Assembly: GCA_030737875.1 (NCBI GenBank)
Contig: CM060918.1
Span: forward strand, 883,914,403-883,978,402
Direction of reading: 5' to 3'
Source of the DNA: Allium sativum
Lineage: Eukaryota > Streptophyta > Magnoliopsida > Asparagales > Amaryllidaceae
DNA length: 64,000 bases
Shown here: piece after piece, positions 1 to 13,842 of the stretch
How the letters are laid out: every line of letters begins with the position of its first letter
How positions within the stretch are numbered: position 1 is the first letter of the stretch
Made by a program: the position numbers and the translations under genes
The notes under the pieces: generated by a model
Database searches by the model: none
What the model was told of the DNA's origin: nothing
The model's input: only the letters and a program-made list of their open reading frames with translations

Positions 1-31
1 TTCCAAGGTTTTCCTTATCACCGCCATAGCC
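1..31 (-). CDS. Formin exon 8, partial (cut by the window edge)
   Basis: After acceptor TTTGTAG the minus strand reads [10 protein letters not shown], continuing exon 7 (..MELLK). Formin FH2 domains have a Y.GDK..LG motif here, so this is the start of the next exon. It runs off base 1. Confidence 0.9.
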
Positions 32-3000
32 CTACAAACAATAACTGAAATGTACCAACAGAAGATATGAAAATGAAACAAATTAAATTGTACCAAGTGG
101 TACAATATACCTTGAGAAGCTCCATTTCCTCTTTAGTAGGACAAAATTTTATAAGATTTTCTACTTGATCAACATCAAGAAGCGTATCATCTAATGCCAA
201 AGCTGCACTCTGAGGTGACAAAAATGCATGTTATATCATCTAGTACTAAATAAAATGAATTCAGTTGTATGAACTTTAATTACTGTTTCTAAACAAACTT
301 AATTTGTCCAATGGTAGAAATTTTCTTACCCTACAAACATTTCATGCACTAACATAAATGGAGCACGGAGACAGCATTATCTAAAATGAATTGATGACCA
401 TTCATTTTTTGGATAATGCAGTCTCCATGCTCCATTTCTCTGTGTGGGTAATGCTTATAGTCAAGACACACCTTTTTCCCTTCAACGTCTGTATTATGCA
501 CAAATGAATGAAAAGGGGTAGACAGATGAAGAGTGACGAAAAAATGGTCTCGGTACAAGTATGATATATGAATGACAGGTTTGAAGCGAAAAAAAAAAAA
601 AAAGGCGGCCCATAAAGATAACAAGTATACTTACGACCAAATCAGGAAGTGGCATCTTGACTTTTGTTAACATTATCTCTGTGTTGTTAGCCCGTCGTAA
701 ATCAACCTGAAAAGAAGATTTAAGTAAACTATAGTTAAAATAACTGTAAAAACACATTAAAAAATTAGAACGTCAGAAACATGGCTACAACACTTCTGCT
801 AGAAGCATATCACCGCACTAAAGATACCAAACATACTGCAGACTGTTGCTTGTTAGCTACAGGATAAAAACTCAATTGCATATTGCATCAATACACCACA
901 ATCAGCTTTCAACAGTTCAAAACTCAAAAGCACGTGTAACATGTTAGATTGGACAGCAGACTGTATTTTGACTAACCAAAAAAGAGAAACCAAAGCAACC
1001 ATGACATTGTAAGTTCTTGGGATGGATATATGTGACTTTCCTCTTCAGAAATGTGTGCCGGTACAAGAAGTCCATTCCTATCCCTTTTTTTGTACCCCAA
1101 AGGTCCGGGAGGGATCAAAAGGAAGAAAGGACGGAGAATGATCACACATCACACATATCGATTGTGCCCTACAGGCATGAACACAACCAGGTGTAGGAGC
1201 CAGGTCAGTCAGTAGATTTGTAATTGCAAATATGTATAGTTTGGCTGAAACTGCACTTAGGGATGTTTTTTTATTAATACTTGTTTTTGAGGAGCGACGG
1301 TTGTTTATTTTAAAGCATGAAATGGGTGTATTACAGAAGTTCCATCATATATAACGACCCCCGAAGCTCATGTAAATGGTGCGAGGGTCGAATCACAACA
1401 GTGTAGGTTCCTTTGAATAACCTGAAGCATGGTTACATAGGAAGAGGTTCGGTACGAAACGTGGTACGAAAACGGATACGTGGAAGGCTGCACTGAATGT
1501 TTTCGATACGAGGAAACGCAATGGTACGAGGGAACGCGTGGGTACGAGGGAACGTATGGGTACAGTGTGTCGTTGTGCAATATAATATAATACTTGTAGA
1601 ATTTGCATCTCATGACTCTCCAAGAACCATAATTAAACATTTAGATTAAGACATAAATAAATATCTATATGCTACATGCAGCAATTAACTTTGGAAATAG
1701 GGTGACTTTTGTATTTCCAATGTGACGTTTAAATTTGATCTAAAGTTTGGAAAAACTTGCAGCTGTCCTTGAAAACTACATGCAAACTTTCATATCTTAA
1801 TACTCCATATTATATAGGACAACTGTAATATCTAATATGGAGTATTAAATATCTATATGCTACAGTTGTGTTGTCCTTAATACATGCAAATTAATACTCC
1901 ATATTATATAGGTGTCATTCGGCCCCAATATATAATATATTACAGCTCATATGTACTTGTACATCACGAAAATCGAGGGGTCACGTGTTATTTCAAAAAT
2001 CCGTGTGTCATATCTTCTTCCCCATTTCTTCTCAGCCTCCTTTCGTATCTTCTTCCCCATTTCTTCTCAGCCTCCTTTCATCCCAGCCTTACTTAAAACC
2101 CTAGCCGCCTTTCGACACACTACCCCTCCTCCAACAATCCCATTCATAAAACCCTAGCTTCCTTGAATCGAGGAGACACTCCAGGTCAGCGGATCGTCAT
2201 CGTCAGCGTTTCTGGTCGTCAGCGCCAGCGTTTCAGGTCGCGTTTGTTCCGGGATCGGGGACGAGCGAACTGGATCGCCAATCGTGGCCACGTCCCCGAT
2301 CTTGGAACAAACGCGACCTGAAACGCTGGCGCTGACGACCAGAAACGCTGACGATGACGATCCGCTGACCTGGAGTGTCTCCTTGATTCAAGGAAGCTAG
2401 GGTTTTATGAATGGGATTGTTGGAGGAGGGGTAGTGTGTCGAAAGGCGGCTAGGGTTTTAAGGAAGGCTGGGATGAAAGGAGGCTGAGAAGAAATGGGGA
2501 AGAAGATACGAAAGGAGGCTGAGAAGAAATGGGGAATAAGATATGACACACAGATTTTTGAAATAACACGTGACCCCTCGATTTGCGTGATGTACAAGTA
2601 CATATGAGCTGTAATATATTATATATTGGGGCCGAATGACACCTATATAATATGGAGTATTAATTTGCATGTATTAAGGACAACACAACTGTAGCATATA
2701 GATATTTAATACTCCATATTATATATTACAGTTGTCCTATATAATATGGAGTATTAAGATATGAAAGTTTGCATGTAGTTTTCAAGGACAGCTGCAAGTT
2801 TTTCCAAACTTTAGATCAAATTTAAACGTCACATTGGCAATACAAAAGTCACCCTATTTCCAAAGTTAATTGCTGCATGTAGCATATAGATATTTATTTA
2901 TGTCTTAATCTAAATGTTTAATTATGGTTCTTGGAGAGTCATGAGATGCAAATTCTACAAGTATTATATTATATTGCACAATGACACACTGTACCCATAC

Positions 3001-6000
3001 GTTCCCTCGTACCCACGCGTTCCCTCGTACCATTGCATTTCCTCGTATCGGAAACATTCAGTGCAGCCTTCCACGTATCCATTTTCGTACCACGTTTCGT
3101 ACCGAACCCCTTCCTATGTAACCATGAAATGGTTAATCCTCACATGAGAACTCTAATCATTTGCAAAATGGGCATATTTATGAGAAGTGATATTCTAACA
3201 TTCTCAGTTAAAATATCGTGTTGCTCCACAGCATGAAATTATTCCACTTAAAACTTAAAAGTACAAGATGCTCACTTTGAATCTTATAGTTTCTTATTTT
3301 CCATTCCTCCATCTGCCAGAAGAAAAAAGGGGTAATCCACGAAGGTTAGAGTAAGAATTTTACAGCACCATCAGAGCTGCAAAATACTTCTCCGCACTCC
3401 CTCCATCGCTTTCTATATGTTTATGTTCTTTACCCTTGCTCACCACATCCCGGCATTACAATTGTTCAGATAAACTTGTGCGGTGCCAACGGGAAAAAAA
3501 GATGCGTATAAGAAGCGCGTGTGTTGAAATTATTAAGTCACTCAAGCAACAATGAGTAAATATGAGCAAAAAGTATCTATGCAAGAACATCTTATGATAT
3601 CAATAACTAATACACATGAACTAACAATTGAACCCAACACAAACAAAATTTTTAGCAACCAACTTGTATTAAATTTTCACTCTGTTTCAATCAAAATCAA
3701 TACAAAAGTAGAGTCTTAATCACTATTTCAAATCTCGCAAATATCGCCCGAGATCTCCTCCGAGATCTCGTTTTGGGCTCCTTCCGAAACGAAACAGCAA
3801 ATATCACTCGAAATCTCCTTTCGAATATATCGCCCGAGATATTGCAATATCGAACGATATATCGATCGAAACGAAATACTGGAATATCGTCCGAGATCTT
3901 AGTTTTTTGGTTAAAATTTAAATTTGTGCTTGAACTAGAACTATAATTAAAAAACTCAAATCTAGCCATATTAATCTTTTGTATTTTGCATATTAAATGA
4001 CTATATTGTATGTTCGTATATGTTTTACAATGCTTATGATTTTCATATTCATCTTTTTACATACATGTTACTTATGAAATTATGTACTTTATGGTCTACT
4101 TATGCTGAATTTTTTAATCTTTTGGATCCTTTTAATGTTTCCTGTCTAACAATATTTATGTTTTAAGCAAATTACGATTTAGAGTATGAATGATCTTTCG
4201 CAAAATAAAGAATAATAAAGTTATTTTGTATTTTAAGTTTAATTTACTATGTTTTTAATAGCATTCATAAAAATTATTTTGTTAAAATATCATTTTTAAC
4301 ATATCATGTATCCCGAGATTGTTCCGATATAAACTTTCAGACCCGAGATGAAAATCCGAGACGAACTCCCGAGTTAGACTCATCTCGTCCGAGATCTCCC
4401 CCGATACGAGACCGAGTCTATAAAATCCCCGTGACGAAACGCGACCGATATCCGAGATTTAAAACCTTGGTCTTAATCTATAAAATCTATAGTTTTAATG
4501 ACTTATGGGTTAAAAAAAGGGCAAAGGGATTTAAAACATTTTACCCCATTTTCTAACTAATAAAACCCTAACTTAAATAACTTAATACTAATAGAAGCAC
4601 CCACTATTGTCATCCAGTTGGATATGGTTATGTCACATGAAGTACTAAATTAATCGAACGAGCAACAATTGATCAATAAATACTCATCAAATCAAATGAA
4701 CGACTTCGAAGATTATCATCCGCAAATAAACAGGACATTATTGAATTATAGATACTAACCAAATGCTGAACATCTCGAAATATAGTGATACTGAAGTGAC
4801 ACGCATGTACAAAATATCATTGCTAAATAATGTTATTACAGAAGAACGATATGGACTTTGTGTTGGAAATAGTTCTGCATTTAATAATTCTACCTACCTC
4901 CCAATCTGCATTTAATTATTCCACTTCCCAATAAGTCCTTTCATTATTCGATAAAATGAATGAATGTATGTCTCTTAGGAAATCGACATATCTTTATTGC
5001 TTATGTTGGAAGTTGTATTTCAATTAATATTCTTGTAAAATCTTAGATTATAAATAATGAGCCCTGCTATGTGCTAATTGCGCAAGCATATTCAGAAAAT
5101 TTCTTGCTTTTATTTTTAACATCGTATTGGAGCCTTAATCTAGGAGACTCTACTTCCGCAAATAATTCTTGAGAAAATCTGACTGGGCATTTTTGCTGTC
5201 AGTAACTTCAAAATCTTGACTGGGCACTAAGTGTTGTCAAGTTATTCAAGTTAATCACTATCTTCAGTTCCAGCTGTTGTTCCAACATTTTCTGGTATGG
5301 AAAAATCAACAGCTAATTGTAGTATGGCATGTTCAGGCAATCTTCCACTTTCATTTGGATTTCATGTCTCGGAAACACCTTCTAACCTATTCTGGATATT
5401 AGATTCCGGAGCCACAGACTACATGACACCCTCTTCTAAACAATTCTCCACATATACCTCTTGTCCCAGTAATAAGAAAATTGTTGTTGCTGATGGTACT
5501 CTTGTAACTGTAGCAGGCATTGGAGATATCCAATTAAATCATTTTATAACCTTAAAAAGGGTTCATGTTCCAAAACTATCCATGAACCTTGTCCCCATAC
5601 AAAAACTTACAAACGATTTATCTTGTAACGTGATTTTTCAGAATGATTGTTGTATATTTTAGAATAAGTAGTCGGGAACGACTATTGGGCGTGCTAGAGA
5701 AAGGAAAGGCATTTACTACCTTTTAGAACCAGGTCAGAATACAAATGTCTATTTGTCTCACTCATTTATGTCAGAGTCGGTTCTCTCTAAAAAGAAAAAA
5801 TTATTTCTTTTTCATTATCGATTGGGTCATCCTTCTTTCGGTGTCATTAAAGTCTTGTTTCCCTCTTTATTCACTAAGGTAGATATTGGAAGTCTTCATT
5901 GTGATGTGTGTGAGTTTGCAAAACACAAGCGTCTACCTTTTCCATTAAACAAAAAAAGAAGCTCTTCCCCCTTCTATCTTATTCATTCAGATGTTTGGGG

Positions 6001-9000
6001 TCCCTCTACAGTTCCAAATGTAAATGGTGCTAGATGGTTTGTGACTTTTATAGATGATTATACTCGGATTACTTAGGTATTTTTACTCAAAAACAAGTCT
6101 GACGTCAGTACTGTTTTTCCAAAAAAAATCTACATGATTGAAAATCAATTTGGAGTAAACATCAAAAGGCTTAGGACTGATAATGGAAAAGAATACTTCA
6201 ATCATGTTCTTATTTCTTTCTGTCAAAAGGAGGGCATTGTCCATGAGTCTTCTTGTGTTAAAACACCACAACAAAATGAAATCGCAGAAAGAAAAAATGG
6301 GCATCTATTATTTCTTTTTCATTATCGATTGGGTCATCCTTCTTTCGGTGTCATTAAAGTCTTGTTTCCCTCTTTATTCACTAAGGTAGATATTGGAAGT
6401 CTTCATTGTGATGTGTGTGAGTTTGCAAAACACAAGTGTCTACCTTTTCCATTAAACAAAAAAAGAAGCCCTCCCCCCTTCTATCTTATTCATTCAGATG
6501 TTTGGGGTCCCTCTACAGTTCCAAATGTAAATGGTGCTAGATGGTTTGTGACTTTTATAGATGATTGTACTCGGATTACTTAGGTATTTTTACTCAAAAA
6601 CAAGTCTGACGTCAGTACTGTTTTTCCAAAAAAAATCTACATGATTGAAAATCAATTTGGAGTAAACATCAAAAGGCTTAGGACTGATAATGGAAAAGAA
6701 TACTTCAATCATGTTCTTATTTCTTTCTGTCAAAAGGAGGGCATTGTCCATGAGTCTTCTTGTGTTAAAACACCACAACAAAATGGAATCGCAGAAAGAA
6801 AAAATGGGCATCTATTAGACCAAATCCGGACACTTGTTTCATCAAAATGTTCCTAAATATTTATGGGGGGAGGTTGTTCTCACTAGCACTGTAGCACATA
6901 TCTTATTAATCGATTACCCTCTAGAGTATTAGGGTTCAAGAGTCTTACGGATGTTCTTTCTTCCTTCTATCCAAATTTTTCAGCAAATAGTATTCTCAAG
7001 CCTCGAATCTTCGGATGTGTTTCATTTGTCCATATTCATAGTGAAGACGGGAAAAAACTTGATCCAAGAGCACTAAGATGTGTTTTTGTCGGGTACTCCC
7101 CTACTCAAAAGGGATATAAGTGTTTTCATCCTCCATCTAAAAGGTTTTTTGTTTCGCGGGATGTAACTTTTCATGAGGAGGAACCATACTTCACTCAACC
7201 TTATCTTCAGGGGGAGAATTTGAAGGAAGATAAGCTTGAAACACTTATCTTTCTGGTCTTGAGTCAAATACACCTAATCTTTCCGTTTTCAAGTCAAACA
7301 AACTTGTTCAAGAACCATCTAAGGCTGAAAAAACTAAATCAAATCATTCAAGTTCACCTTCGACTTTAGATGGACCTGAAGTGGATGTAAGATTTGAAAA
7401 GAATCTGGTCTACATGAGAAAGTCAAAGGTTGTTCCTGAATCGACACAAGTTCAAGAGCCTGACTTGAAACCTTTGAATGAGGTAAATAATTCTTCTGAA
7501 TCGACACAAGTTCAAGAGCCTGACTTGACTCCTTTGAATGAGGATGAAATGATTACCCAAACAGATGATGACCTAAACAGATGATGACCTAGACCTTCCA
7601 ATTGCCATTAGAAAAGGAATCACAAAATGCACCAAACAGCCCTTGTATCCCCTTTCAAACTATCTTTCTTTTCAAAAATTCTCACCTACCCATAGAGCCT
7701 TCCTTACAAACCTAAACACTACTCCTATCCCAACAAATGTTTCTAAGGCATTGTCTGATGAAAAATGGAAGCAAGCCATGAATGTCGAGATGGATGCATT
7801 GAAGAAGAATGGAACTTGGGAGATAGTGAATTTACCGAAAGGGAAGAAGCCAGTTGGATGCAAATGGGTATACACTATAAAATATAAGGCTGATGGAACA
7901 ATTGAAAGATATAAAGCAAGACTAGTTGCCAAAGGGTTTACACAAACCTATGGAATTGACTATTCAGAGACATTTGCTCTGGTTGCAAAGATGAATATTG
8001 GCAGGGTAATTTTGTCACTTGCTGCTAATTATGGTTGGAATTTACAACAACTTGATGTAAAGAATGTCTTCTTACATGGAGAGCTTGAGGAGGAGATTTA
8101 TATGCAAGTACCACCGGGGTATGATAAAAATGTACCTATTAATAAAATTTGCAGGTTGAAAAAGGCATTATATGGCCTAAAACAATCACCCCGGGCTGGT
8201 TTGGAAGATTTACCAAGGTTATGACATCTTTGGGGTACAAGCAAAGTCAAGGAGATCATACCTTGTTCATTTAACACTCGTCACAAGGGGAGGTAACAAT
8301 TATGTTAGTGTATGTGGATGACATCATAATAACCGGAAATAATTGGAAGGAGCAACATATCTTGAGTCAGTGTCTGGCTAAGCAGTTTGAAATGAAAACT
8401 CTTGGAAAGCTGAAGTACTTTCTAGGAATCGAGGTGGCACATTCCCAAAAAGGAATTTTTATATCTCAACAAAAGTACATTACAGATTTACTCAAAGAGA
8501 CAGGGAAAACAACATGTAAACCTGCGAACACTCCTATGGATCCAAATCTGAAATTGGGTAATCCAGAGGAAGGTGTTGCAGTAGATAAAGAAATGTATCA
8601 GCGCCTTGTTAGGAGATTAATTTACTTGTCTCACACTAGATCAGATATTGCATATGTTGTAAGTATGGTTAGCCAATTTATGCACAGTCCAAGAGAAGTT
8701 CATTTAAAGGTAGCTCATAGAATTCTGCAATATCTCAAGGGGACTCCAGGAAGAGGAATTTTATACAAAAGGAATGAAAACTCAATTATTGAGGCTTATA
8801 CTGATACTAATTATGCAGGGTCAATCACTGACAGAAGATCCACTACTGGATATTGCACCTTTCTTGGAGAAGTAAAAAACAAAATGTGGTGGCTCGTTCT
8901 AGTGCTATAGCTGAATTTCGTGTTATGGCACGGGGAATTTGTGAACTACTTTGGCTCAAAATAATTTTAGATGATTTGAAGATTAAATGGGATGAACCTA

Positions 9001-12000
9001 TGAAACTTTATTGTGATAATAAGTCAGCAATCAGCATCGCTCATAATCCCGTACAACACGATCGAACAAAACATATTGAGGTGGATAGACATTTTATCAA
9101 AGAAAAACTCGACTCCGGTTTGATTTGTACTCCGTATGTACCTTCACAAAGGCAACTCGCAGATATTCTAACCAAAGGATTGAGCAGCCCAGTTTTTGAA
9201 ATGGCGTCCAAGCTAGGAAGGATGAATATCTATTCACCAGCTTGAGGGGGAGTGTTGGAAATAGTTCTGCATTTAATAATTCTACCTATCTCCCAATCTG
9301 CATTTAATTATTCCACTTCCCAATAAGTCCTTTTATTATTCGATAAAATGAATGAGTGTATGTCTATTAGGAAATTGACATATCTTCATTGCTTAACTTG
9401 GAAGTTGTAATTCAATTAATACTCTTGTAAAATCTTAGATTATAAATAATGAGTCCTGCTATGTGCTAATTGCGCAAGCATATTCAGAAAATTTCTTGCT
9501 TCTATTTTTAACACTTTGCATAAATGATATTTAAGCAGTTGACTGGCATCGATTGTTGTAATACGACAAAGTACGAAAACCTCTTGCAAATCTAAGGGAG
9601 TGCCGCACATAGAATTATTGCAATCATACTCTCAACGGTCAATAAATCAAGCTAGTACAAGTATCAAAGAACTTTGAAAGTATGAATTAACAATACTAGC
9701 ATTTGAATCATAAGAATACGGATGTTTTATGAATGTTATACGAATTAAGTGATCTCTTACAATGTGTTGTACCACCATTATATATAGGCATAAAGTATCT
9801 TTCCTCAATTCATTAAATCAACTTTCTTGAACGTTTTTGCTATTAATATTTGTTATTGCTGCTTCATGTACATTTTTTTTTTCTTCCTTTTTCCCCCTTT
9901 TGAACCGATTATTTCTTTAGCCTGTTGCTGAGTATATTTTCTCGGCTGAAGGATAAAGGTTAATATAAGATTCATGGAAACTCATGTCATACAGGTTGAA
10001 AATCCCTGTCGGTTGTTAGAACACCTCCACGAAACTGACAATCACTTCTACCAATCATATCGTCGTCCATGTTGCTGGCAGGGTTCTCAACTCTGAATTT
10101 TCATCATTTTTATTCTCTGCTTCTCCTTATCATTGATTCTTCAAGCTTATTATTATCTACACAATGTCGCTTAGTAAAACTTACACTATCTAAAATACCC
10201 TAATATTAACTTGAACTTAACCTCAATTACAACAAAACCAGCCTACAATGAGATAAGGTTTCACATGAAAGGATCATCAGTATACAATTCAAACATACAA
10301 ACATATCATGTCCAGATCGATCTCCACTCAAGTGCTTAGACTAACCAAATCATGAACTACGTTAAGGCTGCACAAAGGATGGGTTAGGTCGGGTTGGACC
10401 AAATACTACATCCGACCTGCATATGTATAGGTTTAAGGAAGTTCAACCCATATCCGACCCTATATGAGGTTGGATATGGGTCGGGTTAAGTAGGACTGGG
10501 TTGCTTGAATATAATAAAAAATGAGAATAGAGGAATTTTTTTAAAAGTCATATTAAAATATTCAGCATAATATATCAGATTTTTGCTAGCATAATGCATT
10601 TAAAATAATTGATTCATCAAAAGATATATTTTATTAAAATTCATTGTAATACACATCATATAAAATTAATTTACTACATAGTAGAACTAGTGTTTCATTT
10701 TAAGATACATTGAAATGCACTTTAAAATATGTTTGCCAAATTCTGTCTAGTTGAATTGACAGAAATATGTTTTTTTTTGTATATTTACTGTAGAATACAT
10801 AAACATTATTCTAGGATTATACAATTCTAATTTTGAGTAGGTTGATATCAAATTTGTTTTTTAATATAGGGTTGGGTTGGGTTAAAATAAGGTTGGGTTG
10901 AACAAAATATCAAACCCGACTCGTATGTTGTACGGGTTACATATTGTAACTCATATCCGACCCGAACTAGGATGGGTTAAGTTGGGTTAATGTGGGTTGG
11001 TGGGTTGGGTCGGGTTGGATATGGGTTGTGTGCAGCCCTAAACTACGTTATTGTTCATACTTCATAATCTAACCAAATCATGGACAAACATACAAGCATT
11101 CAAACCAAGATCAGTCTCCACTCCATTGATTGTAACCTAACCAAATATAGAACTACTAAATTGTTCATAGCCTACCCAAATCATGAACTACTACCACCAT
11201 CCATGAACGATCGTTTCCCTCTTCATGGACAAAACAATATGTATCAATAAAAACATTTGCAAACAGAAGGGAAATCTTTGTAGATTTTATTATTATTTTT
11301 TTAACCTCATCATTTGATCAATGGTTGATCACATGATCAATCATCAAAAATGATGCATAAGTTAACATCGTTAACATCTCCCCGTACTATGATGAATGAT
11401 CTGAAGTTTCCTACTCAAATAGGTCCTTCATTTGTCACAGGCTTCTTATAATTCATTACATGCTCTAAAATCCAAATAATCATCCATCAATTTTCCCATC
11501 ACATCATCCTACGCATGTCATCCTTAAGTTTCCATTTGAATCATACAAACACGGTGAGGGCGATGTTTTTAAAAAAAATTGGTCGGCATATCTATCATAA
11601 TAAGGACCTTTCTTAACTACTCCACCTTAATGAATCTAATATGTTGGATGATTTACGTTTAAATTGTCAAGGGCATTTCTAACAGCACCAACAAGCACTT
11701 AAAAGTGGATGAATCTAATATGACGGATTATTTAGCTATATCGGTTAAGCAACTCTATGCTCTTAAAACTAGATAAGATAAACCCACATCGCTGAAATTG
11801 GTTTCAATTTCATCTTCCAGCCCTTCCAAATATGAAAATGACATTATATATGTTTGTGTGTGTGTATATACAGACACACATATATTATTATATAATGAAA
11901 TTTTACACATGCACACACAAAAATACTTCATCCCAAGTAGACGGGAATAGGAAACCGGCTCTCCGCTCACTCGGTATATAACCAACAACATCTCAGGTTG

Positions 12001-13810
12001 AAACAAGTTGATAGGATCCAACTTTTTATGTCCCATGCCTTCAGCCAATAGAACGGATTGGTGCTGGTTGTTACTCCTAACTCTGCTAACACAGGGCATG
12101 ATTTCATTTTTTATTTTATCATAAAAATTATTCTGCTTTATATACAATAAGTTTATGCATACATACACATACATAGGAGCGCTCCATTTTTCACAACACA
12201 CCCTTTAACACTCAAACAAAATTTTCTAGATGTTCAATCCACATATAGAAGATCATCTCCTGATAATGAATAATTGAGTTAAGGTTTCGAAAAGGCTATG
12301 AATGTAGAAATGAGCCAAAATTTTACAAAGACGATCATCCCAAGTAGAGGTGGATAGGAAACCGGCTCTCCGCTCACTCGGTATATAACCAACATCTCAG
12401 GTTGAAACAAGTTGATAGGACCCAACTTTTTATGTCCCATGCCTTCAGCCAATATAACGGATTGGTGCTGGTTGTTACTCCTCACTCTGCTAACACAAGG
12501 CATGATTTCATTTTTTTTATTTTATCATAAAAAAATTATTCTGCTTTATATACAATAAGTTTATACATACATACACATACATAGGAGCGCTTTATGGCAA
12601 CCATTTTTCGCAACACACCCTTTAACACTCAAACAAAATTTTCTAGATGTTCAATCCACATATAGAAGATCATCTATTGATAATGAATAATTGAGTTAAG
12701 GTTTGAAAAGGCTATAAATGTAGAAATGAGCCAGAATTTTACAAAGACGATCATCTACATGTGGATTGTACATCTACGAAATTTTGTTAGATTTGATCAT
12801 ATATATGCGGATTTTACATAGATGCTCACAACATGATAGAAATGCTGCAAAACAAGGGTGTCATAGAGATATGTGTGTATAGACCATTGTTTTAAAAAAC
12901 CCGCCTCTATACCCACCTCAATACCTGCCTCGAGAAAATAAGAGATAAAACGCCTTCAGGTTTATTCCAAACGTCTTTTTACCTCTAAAGCTTAGCCTCA
13001 ACAACTTGAGGCATACAAAGTGCATAAAGCGTACGCCTCGCACGCCTCAAACAGCTGAGACATTTGACTTAAAAACCTTTTAATTTTTAGTTGCATATAT
13101 TGACACGGATAAATGTCATTAAACTTTAATTATTTAATGAAAACAAAAAAAGACAAAATTTAAGAAAATAAAAATTAGCATTTTTTACTTTTCAATTTCA
13201 ATATCGACATAATCAAGTAAGATTGTTTATGAAATAATGATCATGAGCAATGTAATGAATTCTCTCATTGTTATTTACATAATGCTTTTCAATAAACATT
13301 GTTAAATCTCAAAATAAATTTTGCAAATCAATTTGAATTGATAGAACGTATCAAAATTGGAGTTTGATGTAATCTTCAAATAGTTCTAAGAAATCAAAAT
13401 TTGAATCATATGAGTTTCGATTATTTATTGTTAATCTATAATAAAAGTATATACTTGGTAAAAGTTGGATCTTAAATTATTTGTTTTTTTTTATTTTTTG
13501 CATTAATTAATTTAAAATGTCAGAATTTCTTTATTTTGTTTTGCGTCTTATTTTTACCCAAAAAGCTTACGCCTCAACGTTTCAAAGCTTACACCTCGCC
13601 TCGTAGACCTGAAAACGCCTCATGTACCCCTTTCGCTTTTTAAAACTTTGGTATAAACACATACTAATGTATATATAGACACACATACACACAAAAACAT
13701 GCATGTATATGTATTTATATACATATGTATGTGTATATATTTTGTACATTACTATCACTATGAGCAACCATCATCATCTAATATATTTTCTAAATATCAC
13801 ATTTGTCGTT

Positions 13811-13842
<32 letters not shown>

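Larger units (their letters stand above)
4861..9513 (+). mobile_element. Ty1/Copia LTR retrotransposon, gag-less, antisense in formin intron 5
   Basis: Complete provirus structure: two 261-bp LTRs (4861-5121 and 9253-9513) with TG...CA ends, a degenerate initiator-Met primer site, a GAGGGGGAG polypurine tract, and an exact 5-bp TSD CTTTG (4856-4860 and 9514-9518). The order protease, integrase, RT, RNase H is that of Copia. Gag is missing: only about 280 bases separate the 5' LTR from the protease active site. The pol frame is broken by several stops and frameshifts. The two LTRs differ at about 12 of 261 positions by eye, so the insertion is not recent. Confidence 0.97.

Noticed and set aside
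1417..1430. TSD for the foldback element
   Set aside because: CTGAAGCATGG on the left and CATGAAATGG on the right are similar, but need a gap; not accepted as a duplication.
1368..3236. Pairs of matching open frames on opposite strands (1368-1640 with 2914-3147, 1884-2096 with 2458-2670)
   Set aside because: They are mirror copies created by the foldback arms; no known protein similarity.
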